DNA of 64,000 nt from Mycocentrospora acerina (taxonomy: Eukaryota; Ascomycota; Dothideomycetes; Pleosporales): assembly GCA_022701365.1 (NCBI GenBank), contig JAKUHH010000389.1, forward strand, positions 124,001 to 188,000, written 5' to 3'. Positions 47,363 to 58,367 of this stretch are shown piece by piece (position 1 is the stretch's first letter; each line of letters opens with the position of its first letter). A program made the position numbers and the translations under genes. A model generated the notes under the pieces. It had not been told where the DNA came from. It worked only from the letters and a program-made list of their open reading frames with translations, and made no database searches.

Positions 47363-49144
47363 TTATGCCAACAAAAGAAATCCGACCAAAACAGACGTAA
47401 TCGCACTCGTCCATGCCGCAACACCGGCGCTGCCTGCACTTAAAAATCCAGCGCTCTTCTTCCGTGTCTGTGTGCCGTCAGGGGGTAGGACAACGTTGGT
47501 GCCAAGTTGGGATCCGAGGTTCGCAACCACAGCTTGTGAATCGCGTACGGGAATCGTCGCTTTTCCTGTACTGTCGGTGGTGACTTTGTTGACAGTGCGA
47601 TTAACAACACTGGCCTGGCCTGTGATATCGGAGTAGGTCATGCCGTTCCATGTTGTGCCTGTTTGGGCATCGGCACCATCTGCGGTGAGATAGGAGAGGT
47701 ATACGTGCTTGTTCGCGTTATCGGAACCGAAGTTGACGGTGAAGGTAAAGCTGCTCTTGCCGGTAAACGAAGAGTTTGCTGGTTGGCCGTTGATCAGGAT
47801 CATAGCTTGCAGTGTTTCGTGGGCGTATGCACTGTACGCACGGATATAACCCGAGTAAGAGGAGCTAACACCGGAGGTAGACATGGTTGCAATTTGTGTC
47901 GTTCCGTTTCCGTTTCCAATAATCTGTGCCACGGCTGCGTGGGCATAGTACATGGGCCTGACAAAGGGTTGTCTATCGTAAACAACAGAGGGCTGCCATG
48001 CGCTCGCATTAGAGTTGTCCGTCATGTGCATTTGCACCGATGAAATGCCTAGAGATGCAGCGTAGAGAAAGAAATTGAGAGTCCATAGTGAAGCACCGAA
48101 GGTATCGCTGATGCCAGCCTTGCCGATGGGACCGACTGAGCTCATCTCGCGCAGGACGTAGGGTAAACCCGTCTTAAGACCGATAGCAACCTGCTTCTCC
48201 CAGTAGTCAAACTGCTTATTGGTCAAGTCATAATCCATTAGATCGTCGAGAACAACCGGGGTCTTTGTTACACCAATGACTGGAAGAGGTTAGTTGGCCC
48301 ACGTGTGCGTCTGCATATTGAGCTTACAATAGTAGTAATCGTGCTGATTCCACGCGTTCACGTAGGTGGTGCCATTCCTACCGGTAAGGATGCCATTGCT
48401 GACCAACTGGTTGATCTCGAAGGAAGTTCCTATTGTCGAGGCGGTTGCGGCGGTCTCAAAGAACGATGAGGGCATGCCTGCGGGCTGCAGCACACGCTCG
48501 TAGACGACTTCGGCGCGGTCTAGGAATTCAGTGGTGTATACCTTGCCACTCCAAGTGACGTTGCGGAACTTGTTTGCTATCCAAAGATCGGGCTCGTTGC
48601 CAATTTCGAACGAGTAGAGCTTGGTGTTTGTCAAGCCGTCGACGACGGCCTGAGCAGTAGTCGCAATCTGATCCGCCCAATCCGAGCCTTGGTATGCCAT
48701 GTTCAGGCCAAAAGTAATGGGCGTGTCCTTTGGAAATCTGTCAATGGCCTTGATGTACGAGGGACCAATGATCATGGAGTCGGCAGCAATAGTGCCCTGC
48801 GACTTGGAGGCCTTGTTGCTGTCCCAGTTGTATGCGCCATAGCCGGTGTCGTAGATCATGTAGTCTTGCGTGTTTCCTCCCAGGCGAATGTGTGGCGGTG
48901 CACCCGAGTAGTCCGCGAGGTTTTGGATTAGCTGCAGGGAGAAGACATTTGGGTCATCGCCGCCAGTAAAGGAGAGCAGATTGGAAGGCTCGATACCAAA
49001 GCCAGCAAACGACGGGCTCAGGAAATCAGAGGCACTGTTTGGGGCGGCGACGGGCGGAGAGAGAGATATGGATTGCGCGAGTGCAATGCGCAAACGCGGG
49101 AGCGACAGAATGGCGATACTGGTGGTACATAGCGAACGAAACAT
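47363..49144 (-). CDS. GH79-like glycoside hydrolase, secreted and probably GPI-anchored
   Basis: Two exons, 49144-48328 and 48279-47363, around a 48-nt intron give 577 residues. ATG 49144 starts a clear signal peptide (MFRSLCTTSIAILSLPRL, cleavage after ALA). The catalytic TIM barrel shows the acid/base Glu184 in EIGNEPD and the probable nucleophile Glu317 in LREMSSVG. A beta-rich C-terminal domain follows. The last 20 residues (TSAITSVLVGFLLLA) after a small-residue stretch fit a GPI-attachment signal, so the enzyme should sit on the plasma membrane or wall. GH79 members cleave glucuronic acid or methylglucuronic acid from arabinogalactan and proteoglycans. N-glycosylation sequons are frequent. 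Confidence 0.9.
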
Positions 49145-49811
49145 GTTGGTCACGAGCTAGCAGCAGGGGCCCGAGTTACAACAGCTAGGAAAACACAGCA
49201 AAGGAGAAGACAAACGAATGAGTTGCGGTTGGCGAGGGAAAAGGAGCAGATGAAGAAGTTCCAGGGCCAGGCTCGGCAAGCTACTGTCAACAAAACGCAC
49301 ATGCGTCGTCACTTGTACCCGCCGGCGCCACGCCGTCGCGCTTGAAGCTGCAGCCCGGGAGCCTCGGACAGGGTGACATCATTATCGAGGTCTTGCCTTG
49401 GGCTGGCCAGGCCATCTGCGACGCCAACTGACGAGCGATTCGCCCTGAAACGCGCGCATTGGAGCTGGTGGAGACCTTTCTTGACGCCTACCAGCGCATG
49501 CCTCTGCTGCATTTGGCTGGCCCGGCGCATCTTGAGGCAACGCTACGACGGAAGCGTGGGCGAACGATGGAGCTAGCTAATATTAGATGCGGATCATTAT
49601 TGATACATCAAAGCTTGTTTTTCGACTGCCTGCAGTGCCAGCCTTGGAAATGCATCGTCTCTGCCTGGGCGTTACCGCGACTCCTTTTCTTGCTTTTGTC
49701 GCATTCTCTTTGATTGTCGCAATCCTACAAATACGCCCGATTTTTTCAACAATACTGCTGCCATGCTCCTGCGCAAAAATCTGCAGTGTGCGCACATGCG
49801 CGCTATGCCGT

Positions 49812-49835
49812 CTGCCCGCCACATGTGGCGGGCAG
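49812..49835. repeat. 24-bp perfect palindrome
   Basis: CTGCCCGCCACA is followed at once by its exact reverse complement TGTGGCGGGCAG. No loop. It lies in sequence with no supported gene. Confidence 0.9.
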
Positions 49836-52800
49836 TCGGGCTCTACGGACTTGCGAGCGTTCCCCCAACCTCCGGCGATGATGTCTGCTGCATGCCAAAC
49901 CAAGATCTGGAGAAATGCCGCGCTTCTAGTGCTCATCGATTCCGCCAAATACAAGTTTTCCAAGCATCAAGTTGGACGACGGGCCTGCCAAGGTGGAACT
50001 GACGGGCCAAAAGCAGGAAATCATCACGACCAGCTGAAAAGGAAAGGGGAGCACCGCCAGGCTTGTAGTCGCGCCGTGGGGAAGGATATGTTCTAGCCAC
50101 TGTCCGTATGATTGTATAACAGTAGAGATGCACTCTGTCCCCTTGTCGGCCGTGTTTAAGCGTGCAAACAGTGCATCGTCTTATCCAGATCCCGTTTCAC
50201 AGTATTCACACCCAACCTCCCTTGGTCTGCAATTACAGTATTTAGAGCTCGCCTGATCATGTGCTTAGCATAGGCACACTATCTGTGCATATCGGAGGTT
50301 GGCACAAGTGGTTGGTACACGCGACATGAACTACCGCGTGCATGCAGTAGTGAGAGTTAATAGCGATCAAGCTATCCAACCTCGCGTACGCCAACATGTC
50401 ACATATCACAACTCTTCCTTGGTTTGAAAATTATTGAACCGCTCCTGAGAGACTAGTACAAACCAAAGTACGTCGAGAAGAGAGAGTAGTGCCTTCGCCT
50501 GCGTGGACTTGATTCTAGGTCCTCTCGCCTCGCATGTGTTGTGTGTTTGTGCTTCGAATGCGGAGGTACCATTGTTCCTGTTATCTTGGGCGTGGACCAT
50601 TTTAGCGCATGCACGCCAGCCGCCGAACGTCCGCATGGCGTTTGTGACCACAACCACCGTATTCTACCGGCACGACGCGGGATGACGAGAGGTTGAGCAT
50701 TTTGCCCGATCTACACCGACGCTTAGAGGCTAATGGGTCCTATGTTTTTGAGCGATAATGGTAATATTTTGTAATACGACATTGGCGATGCTTTCAGCAT
50801 GCTACTGTTGCTGCGTTGAACAGGTCTTCAGTCCCCTGATAAATTTCAGTCAATAGTGGAAAGAAGAGGGCAGAGCAAATCCAGGATCTATATCTGTATC
50901 CTTTGCAAACAAGATTCGACAGTACGATGCTGTATGTCGATATCATCAATTTGGTGCGCGTCGGTCGGATAGAGGGTTTGTGAATCAAGACTGCATTCAA
51001 CTAGGAACCTGCGCGTGCTGCTTTCCACCCACTAGTGCGAGGAGGAGGTATTTATACTGCGGTCATTCGGAATTTCCTTGTCACTGACCCCGGTGTACAG
51101 CTCGTGCGATGAAGGGCGGTGAAAAGGTGGAATAGAATGAGAAAAAGGTGGATACGTTGGACACGCTGGATACGACGAAAGAGGGCTGTGGTCCATTTTG
51201 ATGAAGCAGCCTTGCTCCACTTGATTCGGAAATCCACTTGGAGCATTACAGCCAATCAAGCACTCAGCAGGACACGGCATAATGAAGATCAACTTTTGAA
51301 AAAAAAACAAGGCTTCACGACAAGGGTTTTGCTGTTTCGACAGCCGCCCTTTGTACAATTTTCGTGTCAAGCTTTATAGTGACCCCTCCAAAAATGCAAG
51401 ACATTCTCCACTCTCGGGTTCACAAGGAGATTTCTTGATTTGTTACGAGTGCTGATTAGGCTGAGTCATTAACAGTCCGAGATCGCCCTGGAAAATACCC
51501 ACTGTGGCGACTAGCTTGCACTTTGGTAGGGCTAGATTGTTCCTCGTTCAAACGTCGTTATCTTGGGTCAGTTGTGGTCCAGAAACAATTGCTCGCATTT
51601 ACAGATGTTCTCTATCAAACTTGATGTCGATCGCGCAGATTCGGTGTCCGAACCTGACGACCCTGCCACTTTCTGCCTTACGACTCGCAGTTGTCAGGGC
51701 GAACACATTGCCTGCGAGATTTCTCAGAATCGCGCCGATTACAGCTGGAACCGGTGATGGGATCCAACACGTGGCGCTCTCATTCAGTTGGACGGGGTTG
51801 GCTCTAGCCCTCCTGAGTATCACCTTCCTCCGGAACCACAGCGCCAAGTCACCGCCAAGTCACCGCCAAGCTCGACGTCAAGTGAGCTTGTTTGCAACTT
51901 ACTCGAGTTTTTTGATTGCTACCGCATCATCCCGCACAATCCCGTCTTATAGATGAGGTCTATGGGGTAGAGCTTTGGTAAATGAAGGCTTATATCCAAC
52001 GCAACACCATCTTGTGGGAGTTACATTCTTCCTGAAAAAGTGCCAGTGTTGTTTCGTCTCCAACTGCAAGAGTTTGAGCTATACGCGTAGTCCGAAGAAA
52101 CCCTGAGAGTGGTTACAAAAAGGGATGGCAATTAAAGTGGTTCTCACAATCCTCTATGTATCCCGGTCTTCGATCTCTTCCCGTTGCGTTTGAGAGATTT
52201 CTCTTGAGTCAGTAGAATCCAGCATGATGCTCCCCTGACTAGGTTCCTGATTGTTTCTTCCCACAAGTGCAGCGGAGAATCTCGTGCAGTATCTTGTAAT
52301 GATTTTCCGCCAGAGATGGTGGTTTTGGTGGCACACTGTTTCAGCAATATTGCACTCCTCTTTATCTCGTTATGCCGCCTACGGACAAACGGAATAAAAC
52401 GCCTCCGCGCTGTAATGGAGACCGTCAGCTGTCAGGTTGACCGTTGAAAGCGTTGTGTTCGAAACATCTTGGCATGCTCGGCGGACGGGAACCCACATGA
52501 TGGGAATTTTTGAATTGCTGTTCATTGGCCAGTTTCCCGTACAACAGGTTTTGAAACACATTGGAAGTCCTGTCTTGTTCAAGCGTATGATTATGTCCGA
52601 TAAGCGAATTATCGGAAAGGTATCGCCTCGTCGGGCGACGCTGGCACGACAGTGGAGGAAATGACAGAGGGAGGTTATTGCTTGGCCGGAACAAACATGC
52701 GATTCAGTCATGACTGCAGATGCGTGAATCTTGTGGTTTCAGCCAGGTTCCTGAGTATCTTGTCGAGGAGTAGCGCTGGCGGTTCGCTCTTGGGTCTGGA

Positions 52801-52844
52801 GCGCGAAGGGGGGTGGGGGGTGGAGCAGGTAACATGTTAAGATG

Positions 52845-52851
52845 TATAAAG
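52845..52851 (+). promoter_or_regulatory. TATA box of the pectate lyase gene
   Basis: TATAAAG lies 170 bp before the ATG, leaving a CT-rich leader. GTGGGG sequences just upstream fit the CreA/Cre1 consensus SYGGRG, consistent with glucose repression of a wall-degrading enzyme. Confidence 0.6.
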
Positions 52852-53020
52852 AGACGGGCAGATGCCTCATTGGAAAAATATCCAACTCTCATTCTTTTAC
52901 ATTCCTTCCATTGCTTTACGCAACCCACTTTCGTTATCAACTCTACTACATTCTTTTAGCTCACTTTACAAGTAAACTACTTTCAACTCTCAAACTTTTG
53001 ATCCATCAACAACCGTCAAC

Positions 53021-53999
53021 ATGAAGTTCACAATCCTCGCCGCTGTTGCCGCCTTTGTGGCCCCCATTGCCGCTGGCCCTGCTGCCGCCACTCCCAACGA
53101 GTTCTTCAGCCTCACCAAGCGCGCTACTCTCCCCATCCCCAAGTCCGCTGGTTCGGTCACCCTCAAGGCTGCTCAGGTCATCAAGGGCACCTTCGACGGT
53201 GGTCTTAAGACCTACGGCCGTGGAAAGGCCTGCACTGGTCAGGCTGAGGGTGGCGATGCTGACGCCGTCTTCATCTTGGAGAACGGTGCTACCCTGAAGA
53301 ACGCCATCATTGGCAAAGACCAGATCGAGGGTGTCCACTGCAAGGGAGCCTGCACCATCCAGAACGTCTGGTGGGTCGATGTTTGCGAGGACGCTTTGTC
53401 CCTCAAGGGTGATGGGTAAGTTTTCCATTTCCACTCCCAAACCACCACCCCTACACCCACACCACAACCTCACCCCCTAAACCACAACCCTGTATCCTCT
53501 ATAATACTAACAGATGCAAAGGAATGCCTCAATCATAGGTGGCGGAGCCCAGGCTGCCAGCGACAAGGTTATCCAGCACAACGGAAAGGTAAGATACACC
53601 TAAATCTCGAAAACCCAGGATTTGGACTGACTTCGACCAGGGTACGGTCACCATCGATGGCTTCACCGTCGTCGACTTTGGCAAGCTCTACCGTGCTTGC
53701 GGTAACTGCAAAAACTCCGTTGCTCGCAGCGTTGTCATCAAGAACGTTAAGTCCTACAACGGCAAGGTCCTCGCTGGCATCAACCCCAACTTCGGGTATG
53801 TTTCACACCACCATTATACTCTTTTCTTAGCTAATACTGTCGAAGTGGTACTGCCACATTCACCAACACATGTGCCACCAGCGTCAAGACCATCTGCGAG
53901 GAGTTCCAGGGCACCAAGCCCGGCAGCGAGCCCAAGTCCGTTTCCAAGGGACCTTCCGGCAACTGCAAGTACACCGCCTCAGCCGTCAAGGCTTGCTAG
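53021..53999 (+). CDS. Secreted pectate lyase, polysaccharide lyase family 3
   Basis: Four exons, 53021-53415, 53522-53588, 53641-53795 and 53846-53999, give 256 residues. A signal peptide (MKFTILAAVAAFVAPIAAG) leads to the mature enzyme. PL3 landmarks are present: DADAVFILENGATLKN, IGKDQIEGVHC, WWVDVCEDALSLKGDG, VIQHNGKGTVTIDGF, VDFGKLYRACGNC and the terminal KGPSGNCKYT. The many cysteines form disulfides in this parallel beta-helix. It cleaves polygalacturonate by Ca-dependent beta-elimination outside the cell. Intron 1 (106 nt) must end at AAAG 53521; the earlier CAG would give a stop. A decayed copy of exon 4 lies 340 bp downstream. Confidence 0.95.
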
Positions 54000-55331
54000 A
54001 CGACTTCTTCAGAGATTCACGACAACGATAAGATCAAGCAACATTTGGTTGTGATGGAATATTAGCTTTGAAAGCGAAATCTTGTACATACTTCTTCATA
54101 TAGAGCACATGCCGTGCATGTATTATATATTTTAAACCCCAATTCGAGATTAAATTGAAATGTGATTTGTAGTAACTGTTTGGAATCAACGTTCCTTGTA
54201 CATGTTATACGATCAACTAGAGTCTGTATAGTCACGTGATTCACTTCGATTTCAGTCTCCTTGAAAAATTAGTTGTTGTCTGCATGTATTTCACGAGTGA
54301 AGCCTTGTAAAAATTCAATTATGAATATGCGCCGACAGATACGCCACCAGAGTTAAGACCATCTGCGTGAAGTTACATGGCACTAAGCCCATCAGCGAGC
54401 TCAAGTCTGTCTCTAAGGGACCCTCTACCAACTGCAACTACACCACCTCAGCCATCTAGGCTTGCTAAGCAGCTCGCTTCTATCTCTTTTAGACTCTTGG
54501 ATCGGAGTGGAGAGTAGATCAGGGTTGATTAATAGCCGAGTCTTTTGAAGACCATGATCGCGTGCTTGAAGCATCGTCTAGCTAGGACTCTCCTTACATA
54601 TATACTCAGTTGATAAATAGATGAACCGAAAATACAAGAACTTCTTCTCGAAATTAAGATCTTAGTCAGTGACAGTTGCTGCATGCCTGAGAATGTAACA
54701 TTTAATTTGCATTAAACGCTCAGAAAGGAATAAATCAAGAGTATGACAAGTAAATAATACCATACATTAGAATTATTTCAAGCTCTTTGCCTTCATAAAG
54801 TTTTTGGTCGTGACCATGATCTCGTGTTTTTCGCATCGAATGCCAAATTCAAGTACGAATGGAGCTAACTGTATTCATCCTAGCTCGTTGATATACGGAC
54901 CATGCTCCGGGAACTGACGCCCTTTTGCCAGACTTTCACCAGTCTTTCACATGCACGCTACACCAACAGAAGGGCTCAATCTAGCGGAATTGGACATAAA
55001 TTTGAGTTTGAGTCACTTAGAGAGGATCAGCTTTACCTTTTCGCACGTTTCCACCATGAGAGGTAAGCGCGTGGTGGCTGAGGGAGGCCTGAAAGGAAGA
55101 CTCACCGGTTAAGAGATATATAAATTGAGACGACTCTACGATTCAAGCAGATTCTTTAACTATTTAACCTCAAGTTTTTTGGAATGTATGCTCGTACAAT
55201 TCGCTTTACCACAGCCCGCAAAATTACATAGCAACTATTTAATTTGGATAGAAACTAGCAACCTGTAAGTGAAGTCGCCTAATCAATCAAGTGTCGACAA
55301 CGACTTATATGAGTTAGTATACACTATCACA
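54000..55331. other. Intergenic, contains a pectate lyase exon relic
   Basis: Apart from the relic at 54339-54468, no gene is seen. The right part is AT-rich and should hold the promoter of the vWA-domain gene. A GTAAGT at 55266 in its leader might start a 5'-UTR intron. Confidence 0.5.
54339..54468 (+). pseudogene. Degenerate copy of pectate lyase exon 4
   Basis: This stretch aligns along its length with 53870-53999 of the pectate lyase. ACGCCACCAG, AAGACCATCTGC, GGCACTAAGCCC, AAGGGACC, AACTGCAA and GCTTGCTAA match at the same spacing. The translation keeps SVSKGP and NC but has a premature TAG three codons before the end, and several cysteine-neighbour residues are changed. Many differences are C-to-T or G-to-A. 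No signal peptide or earlier exons are found. It is a remnant of a tandem duplication or a partial copy. Confidence 0.85.
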
Positions 55332-58300
55332 ATGGTGGACTGGAAACGTCTTGCAGATCCTACCGAGCCTGGAAATGTTGAATATACGTCTTTCTTACAA
55401 GGTCGTAAGTTTGTTGCAATCGATGCCTCCGGGTCTGCAATGGGCGCCATTCTGAAACAAGAACGCACCTTCGCACACAACTTGCACAACGCCTATGAAA
55501 ACCCGACAGACACTGTCTCACTCTGGGGTTCTACCTGCGATAACCCCACCAAGATTGAATCAGTCAATTGGAACAGCTGTCTTGGCGGCACATCTCCAAC
55601 GCAAATCCTGCGGAATATCAAAGCCCTCGACGCTATCAAAAGTTCGGACATATGGTATCTCCTAACAGATGGAGAGATTTACAATAGTGAGGTGCATGAA
55701 TTGGCTGGAATGGCTGAAGAATATAGCATTCTTAGCGTGCCGCTTGTGTTCCTCATCGTCGGATCTTGCGGAAAAGCTCCCAGTTCTACCGACATATCGG
55801 TGGGAATCTCGTTTTTTGCCAGCTCACAGGACACCCTGATTCTTTTCAAAGAGACTTCTTCTGGAAAAATATATGTCATCGCCGGAAAAGGCTGCTTTGC
55901 GTCGATTTCTGCAGGAGTACAGAACCTGGAGAGCTGGAGAGACATGCCTGTCTACAAGGATGATACAGAGCTCTTCATGCAACTCAAGCAGCTTGATATT
56001 AAGATTGTTACAGCTGAGTCAAGAAATGAAATGCCAAAGGGTATTAGTCTTGGTGCAGAGTGGGAGGAGCGACAGGGTGGCCGTGTACTAGTCGATCTCG
56101 ATCTTCTTCCCAAGGCCGGTGTCCTCTCTGACCAGGATCTATTCAACGTACTAGACGACGAGGCCTTTAATACTCTCGCTGTGGCATACAAAACACGTCG
56201 ACGAATCCCTGAGTTGCGAGCTTTTGTTATGAGTCAGAAGTCTGAACAAACTTCTCCACAATTGGAAGATGTCTCAGGAGCAGCGGGAATCATCGCAAGC
56301 CTAAGCCAGGATGAATTGATCGAGGGAGAACGAAAAGATCTTCAGCAACGGCTACGAGAAGCGCATACAGCAAATCGAAAGCACTATCTAAAGTCCATCA
56401 GTGATTTCACGAATTCACCGATCGTACAAAGCCTCAAAAAGCGTAATTTACTTGTCGACGCAGCATTGAGAGCTCTGGCCTCAGTTGAAGAGGCAACTTT
56501 CAATGCAGATATTCTCTCTCGAAAGAGCAACAGAGCCAGACGCGCGGAGGTGGTCAGCTCTGACAATGCGATCGAAATTACCAATCTAGATCTCGAGGCT
56601 CCGTCTTACAAGGGCTTCTGTCTTGTCTGCTGCGGTGATGACGAGGTCATGTCAATTTCTCTCAAGACTCCTGACTCAGAGAATGCAGAAGATAACACCT
56701 GTGACTTTGCTCTGAACTTTCCGCTTGCTGCGGGTGCATCTGCAAAGAACGTCAACCTCATCTCCAGTCAGAACATCTGTTTCCAGTGCGCTTTGCTCGG
56801 ACCTTCGGGCACGTCCATCTACAAAGAGCCGTTGTCCGCCGTTATTCCCACTGTACAGTACGAAGGGAATAACAAGAAATTCATCAACGACCAACTGTAC
56901 TTGGCCCTGACTGCACGTCTGACAACTGGCGCGGCAGGGATTGCCCAGCTTCTCATGTCTATGCTTGAAGAAGTCCTACGAACAAAACCTTGGGCTGGAG
57001 TCGGTCTTGTGGAATCACAACCCAATCCTGACGAGCAACATGAAGCTACACAAAGGCGTGAGACGTTTTCGTGGATGTTGGATCAGCTTTTGCAGAACAC
57101 CCGGACGCGTGAAACCTTCAATGAGACGGGTGATTGGGTAAAATTCCCGCAAGCATTGGTATGGGTAGCCAGGAACTTTGAGGAAAAGGGTCTTGCGAGT
57201 TTCGCTGTTACTTATCCTGTTGCAGGATTTGACAGGCTACTGTCCCTGGGAAAAAAGACTGGCGCTTTCTCGGACGATGTACTGAGTCGTTTGAGATCAG
57301 CAAAAGCTGTCTACTCCATTGCTGCGAAATATCTTGCAGACTTGCAGACCTCATTCCAAGACGCAAAAGCTGACGAAACTGGCGTGAGAGGAGGTTGGAA
57401 GCAAAAGTATCTCGAAACCATCTTCGACAAGTTTAATGGCTCGCTTGTCCCAAAGTACATTGGCCTAGACACCATACTCACCGACACTGATACCTTCTTC
57501 TCGCGGCTCTCCACTTGTCTTGGTCGCACACAGGCAATCAACGAGGGATTGTCGAAGGACAGCCAAAAACTAGTAATGCGAAAAATACAGGTCATCATAT
57601 TCTGGCTTCTTTTCAAGCAGCAGGGGCACTGCACAGCACAAACCTTCTTCTCTCGAATCTCTGAAAATGAGCCCCTCGCAAGCGCGGTGCTAGACTCCAG
57701 CCTAGCACTCCCAGAAACAGAACACAGAGATATCATACTGTCCATATTTGCCACGCAAAATGCAGAGCTGATCAATCCCGAAGCAGCTGCAATACACAGT
57801 GTCGAAATTCCTTTTGCCAATCCGTTCGGCGCGTCAGTTCTACAGTGTGGCGCAGAAGGATGCCACCACAAGTTCTCCGACCTCACAAGCGCGGAGGAGA
57901 TAACAGAAAGTCAACTCAATACGACCCGCAATGCTCGCAGAAAGCATCTGGTCGAAGTCTTCGGTATTCGCGACCGCTTCGAGAAGTCAGGAACAGGACT
58001 GCCCGAGCCTACATCTGCAGGCAAGCCGCCTTCTTCTATCCATACAAACGCGCACATGAGCATTGTTAGCGAATGGGCTGTGCAGAGCCAGGAAGAGAGA
58101 CGAGAGATATTGGTTGATGGAACTAAGCGTGAGATATTCATTGTCAACGTGCGTAAGCGACTGTGTGCGCAGGGTCGCGGTGATGTCCATCGCGCGGACA
58201 TAGATGATGATACCAGGGCGCTGCTACCGAGCTTCTTCACAGTACTTGCCGTCGCTTTGAGGATGGAAAACAGCAATGGCGGTATTGAGACGTACACACA

Positions 58301-58367
58301 CAATTTTGAAAAAAGCAATAATGTGGAGGCTAAGATCAAATGGGAATTGGCAGCAAGGGGGTTGTGA
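55332..58367 (+). CDS. Large von Willebrand factor A-domain protein of unknown function
   Basis: Single exon of 1011 residues from ATG 55332, the first ATG in frame. The N-terminal third is a vWA fold with a complete metal-ion-dependent adhesion site: DASGSA at residues 31-36, a Thr in CLGGTSPTQIL and TDGE near residue 113. A helical region follows. A Cys-rich stretch near residues 428-485 (CLVCCGDDE, then CFQC) may bind zinc. A second pair (CGAEGCHHKF) lies near residue 838. No signal peptide or membrane segment is seen, so it is probably cytosolic or nuclear. Intracellular vWA proteins often take part in protein complexes, ubiquitin-related or transport processes. I do not recognise a named family. 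Confidence 0.88.
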   Translation: MVDWKRLADPTEPGNVEYTSFLQGRKFVAIDASGSAMGAILKQERTFAHNLHNAYENPTDTVSLWGSTCDNPTKIESVNWNSCLGGTSPTQILRNIKALDAIKSSDIWYLLTDGEIYNSEVHELAGMAEEYSILSVPLVFLIVGSCGKAPSSTDISVGISFFASSQDTLILFKETSSGKIYVIAGKGCFASISAGVQNLESWRDMPVYKDDTELFMQLKQLDIKIVTAESRNEMPKGISLGAEWEERQGGRVLVDLDLLPKAGVLSDQDLFNVLDDEAFNTLAVAYKTRRRIPELRAFVMSQKSEQTSPQLEDVSGAAGIIASLSQDELIEGERKDLQQRLREAHTANRKHYLKSISDFTNSPIVQSLKKRNLLVDAALRALASVEEATFNADILSRKSNRARRAEVVSSDNAIEITNLDLEAPSYKGFCLVCCGDDEVMSISLKTPDSENAEDNTCDFALNFPLAAGASAKNVNLISSQNICFQCALLGPSGTSIYKEPLSAVIPTVQYEGNNKKFINDQLYLALTARLTTGAAGIAQLLMSMLEEVLRTKPWAGVGLVESQPNPDEQHEATQRRETFSWMLDQLLQNTRTRETFNETGDWVKFPQALVWVARNFEEKGLASFAVTYPVAGFDRLLSLGKKTGAFSDDVLSRLRSAKAVYSIAAKYLADLQTSFQDAKADETGVRGGWKQKYLETIFDKFNGSLVPKYIGLDTILTDTDTFFSRLSTCLGRTQAINEGLSKDSQKLVMRKIQVIIFWLLFKQQGHCTAQTFFSRISENEPLASAVLDSSLALPETEHRDIILSIFATQNAELINPEAAAIHSVEIPFANPFGASVLQCGAEGCHHKFSDLTSAEEITESQLNTTRNARRKHLVEVFGIRDRFEKSGTGLPEPTSAGKPPSSIHTNAHMSIVSEWAVQSQEERREILVDGTKREIFIVNVRKRLCAQGRGDVHRADIDDDTRALLPSFFTVLAVALRMENSNGGIETYTHNFEKSNNVEAKIKWELAARGL

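Larger units (their letters stand above)
49145..53020. other. Intergenic, 3.9 kb, no gene supported
   Basis: The longest gene-free stretch. Its left kilobase is GC-richer and carries open frames on both strands (49309-50096) with no recognisable product. A 24-bp perfect palindrome lies at 49812-49835. Three 11-bp units (CACCGCCAAGT-like) lie at 51841-51871. G-rich GTGGGG sites at 52811-52822 and a TATAAAG at 52845-52851 belong to the pectate lyase promoter. Confidence 0.4.

Noticed and set aside
49587..50096. 169-codon plus-strand frame
   Set aside because: Composition is unlike neighbouring genes, an antisense frame of similar length overlaps, and no domain is recognisable.
51504..51956. 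150-codon plus-strand frame
   Set aside because: Begins with GTG rather than ATG, contains a short tandem repeat and shows no family resemblance.
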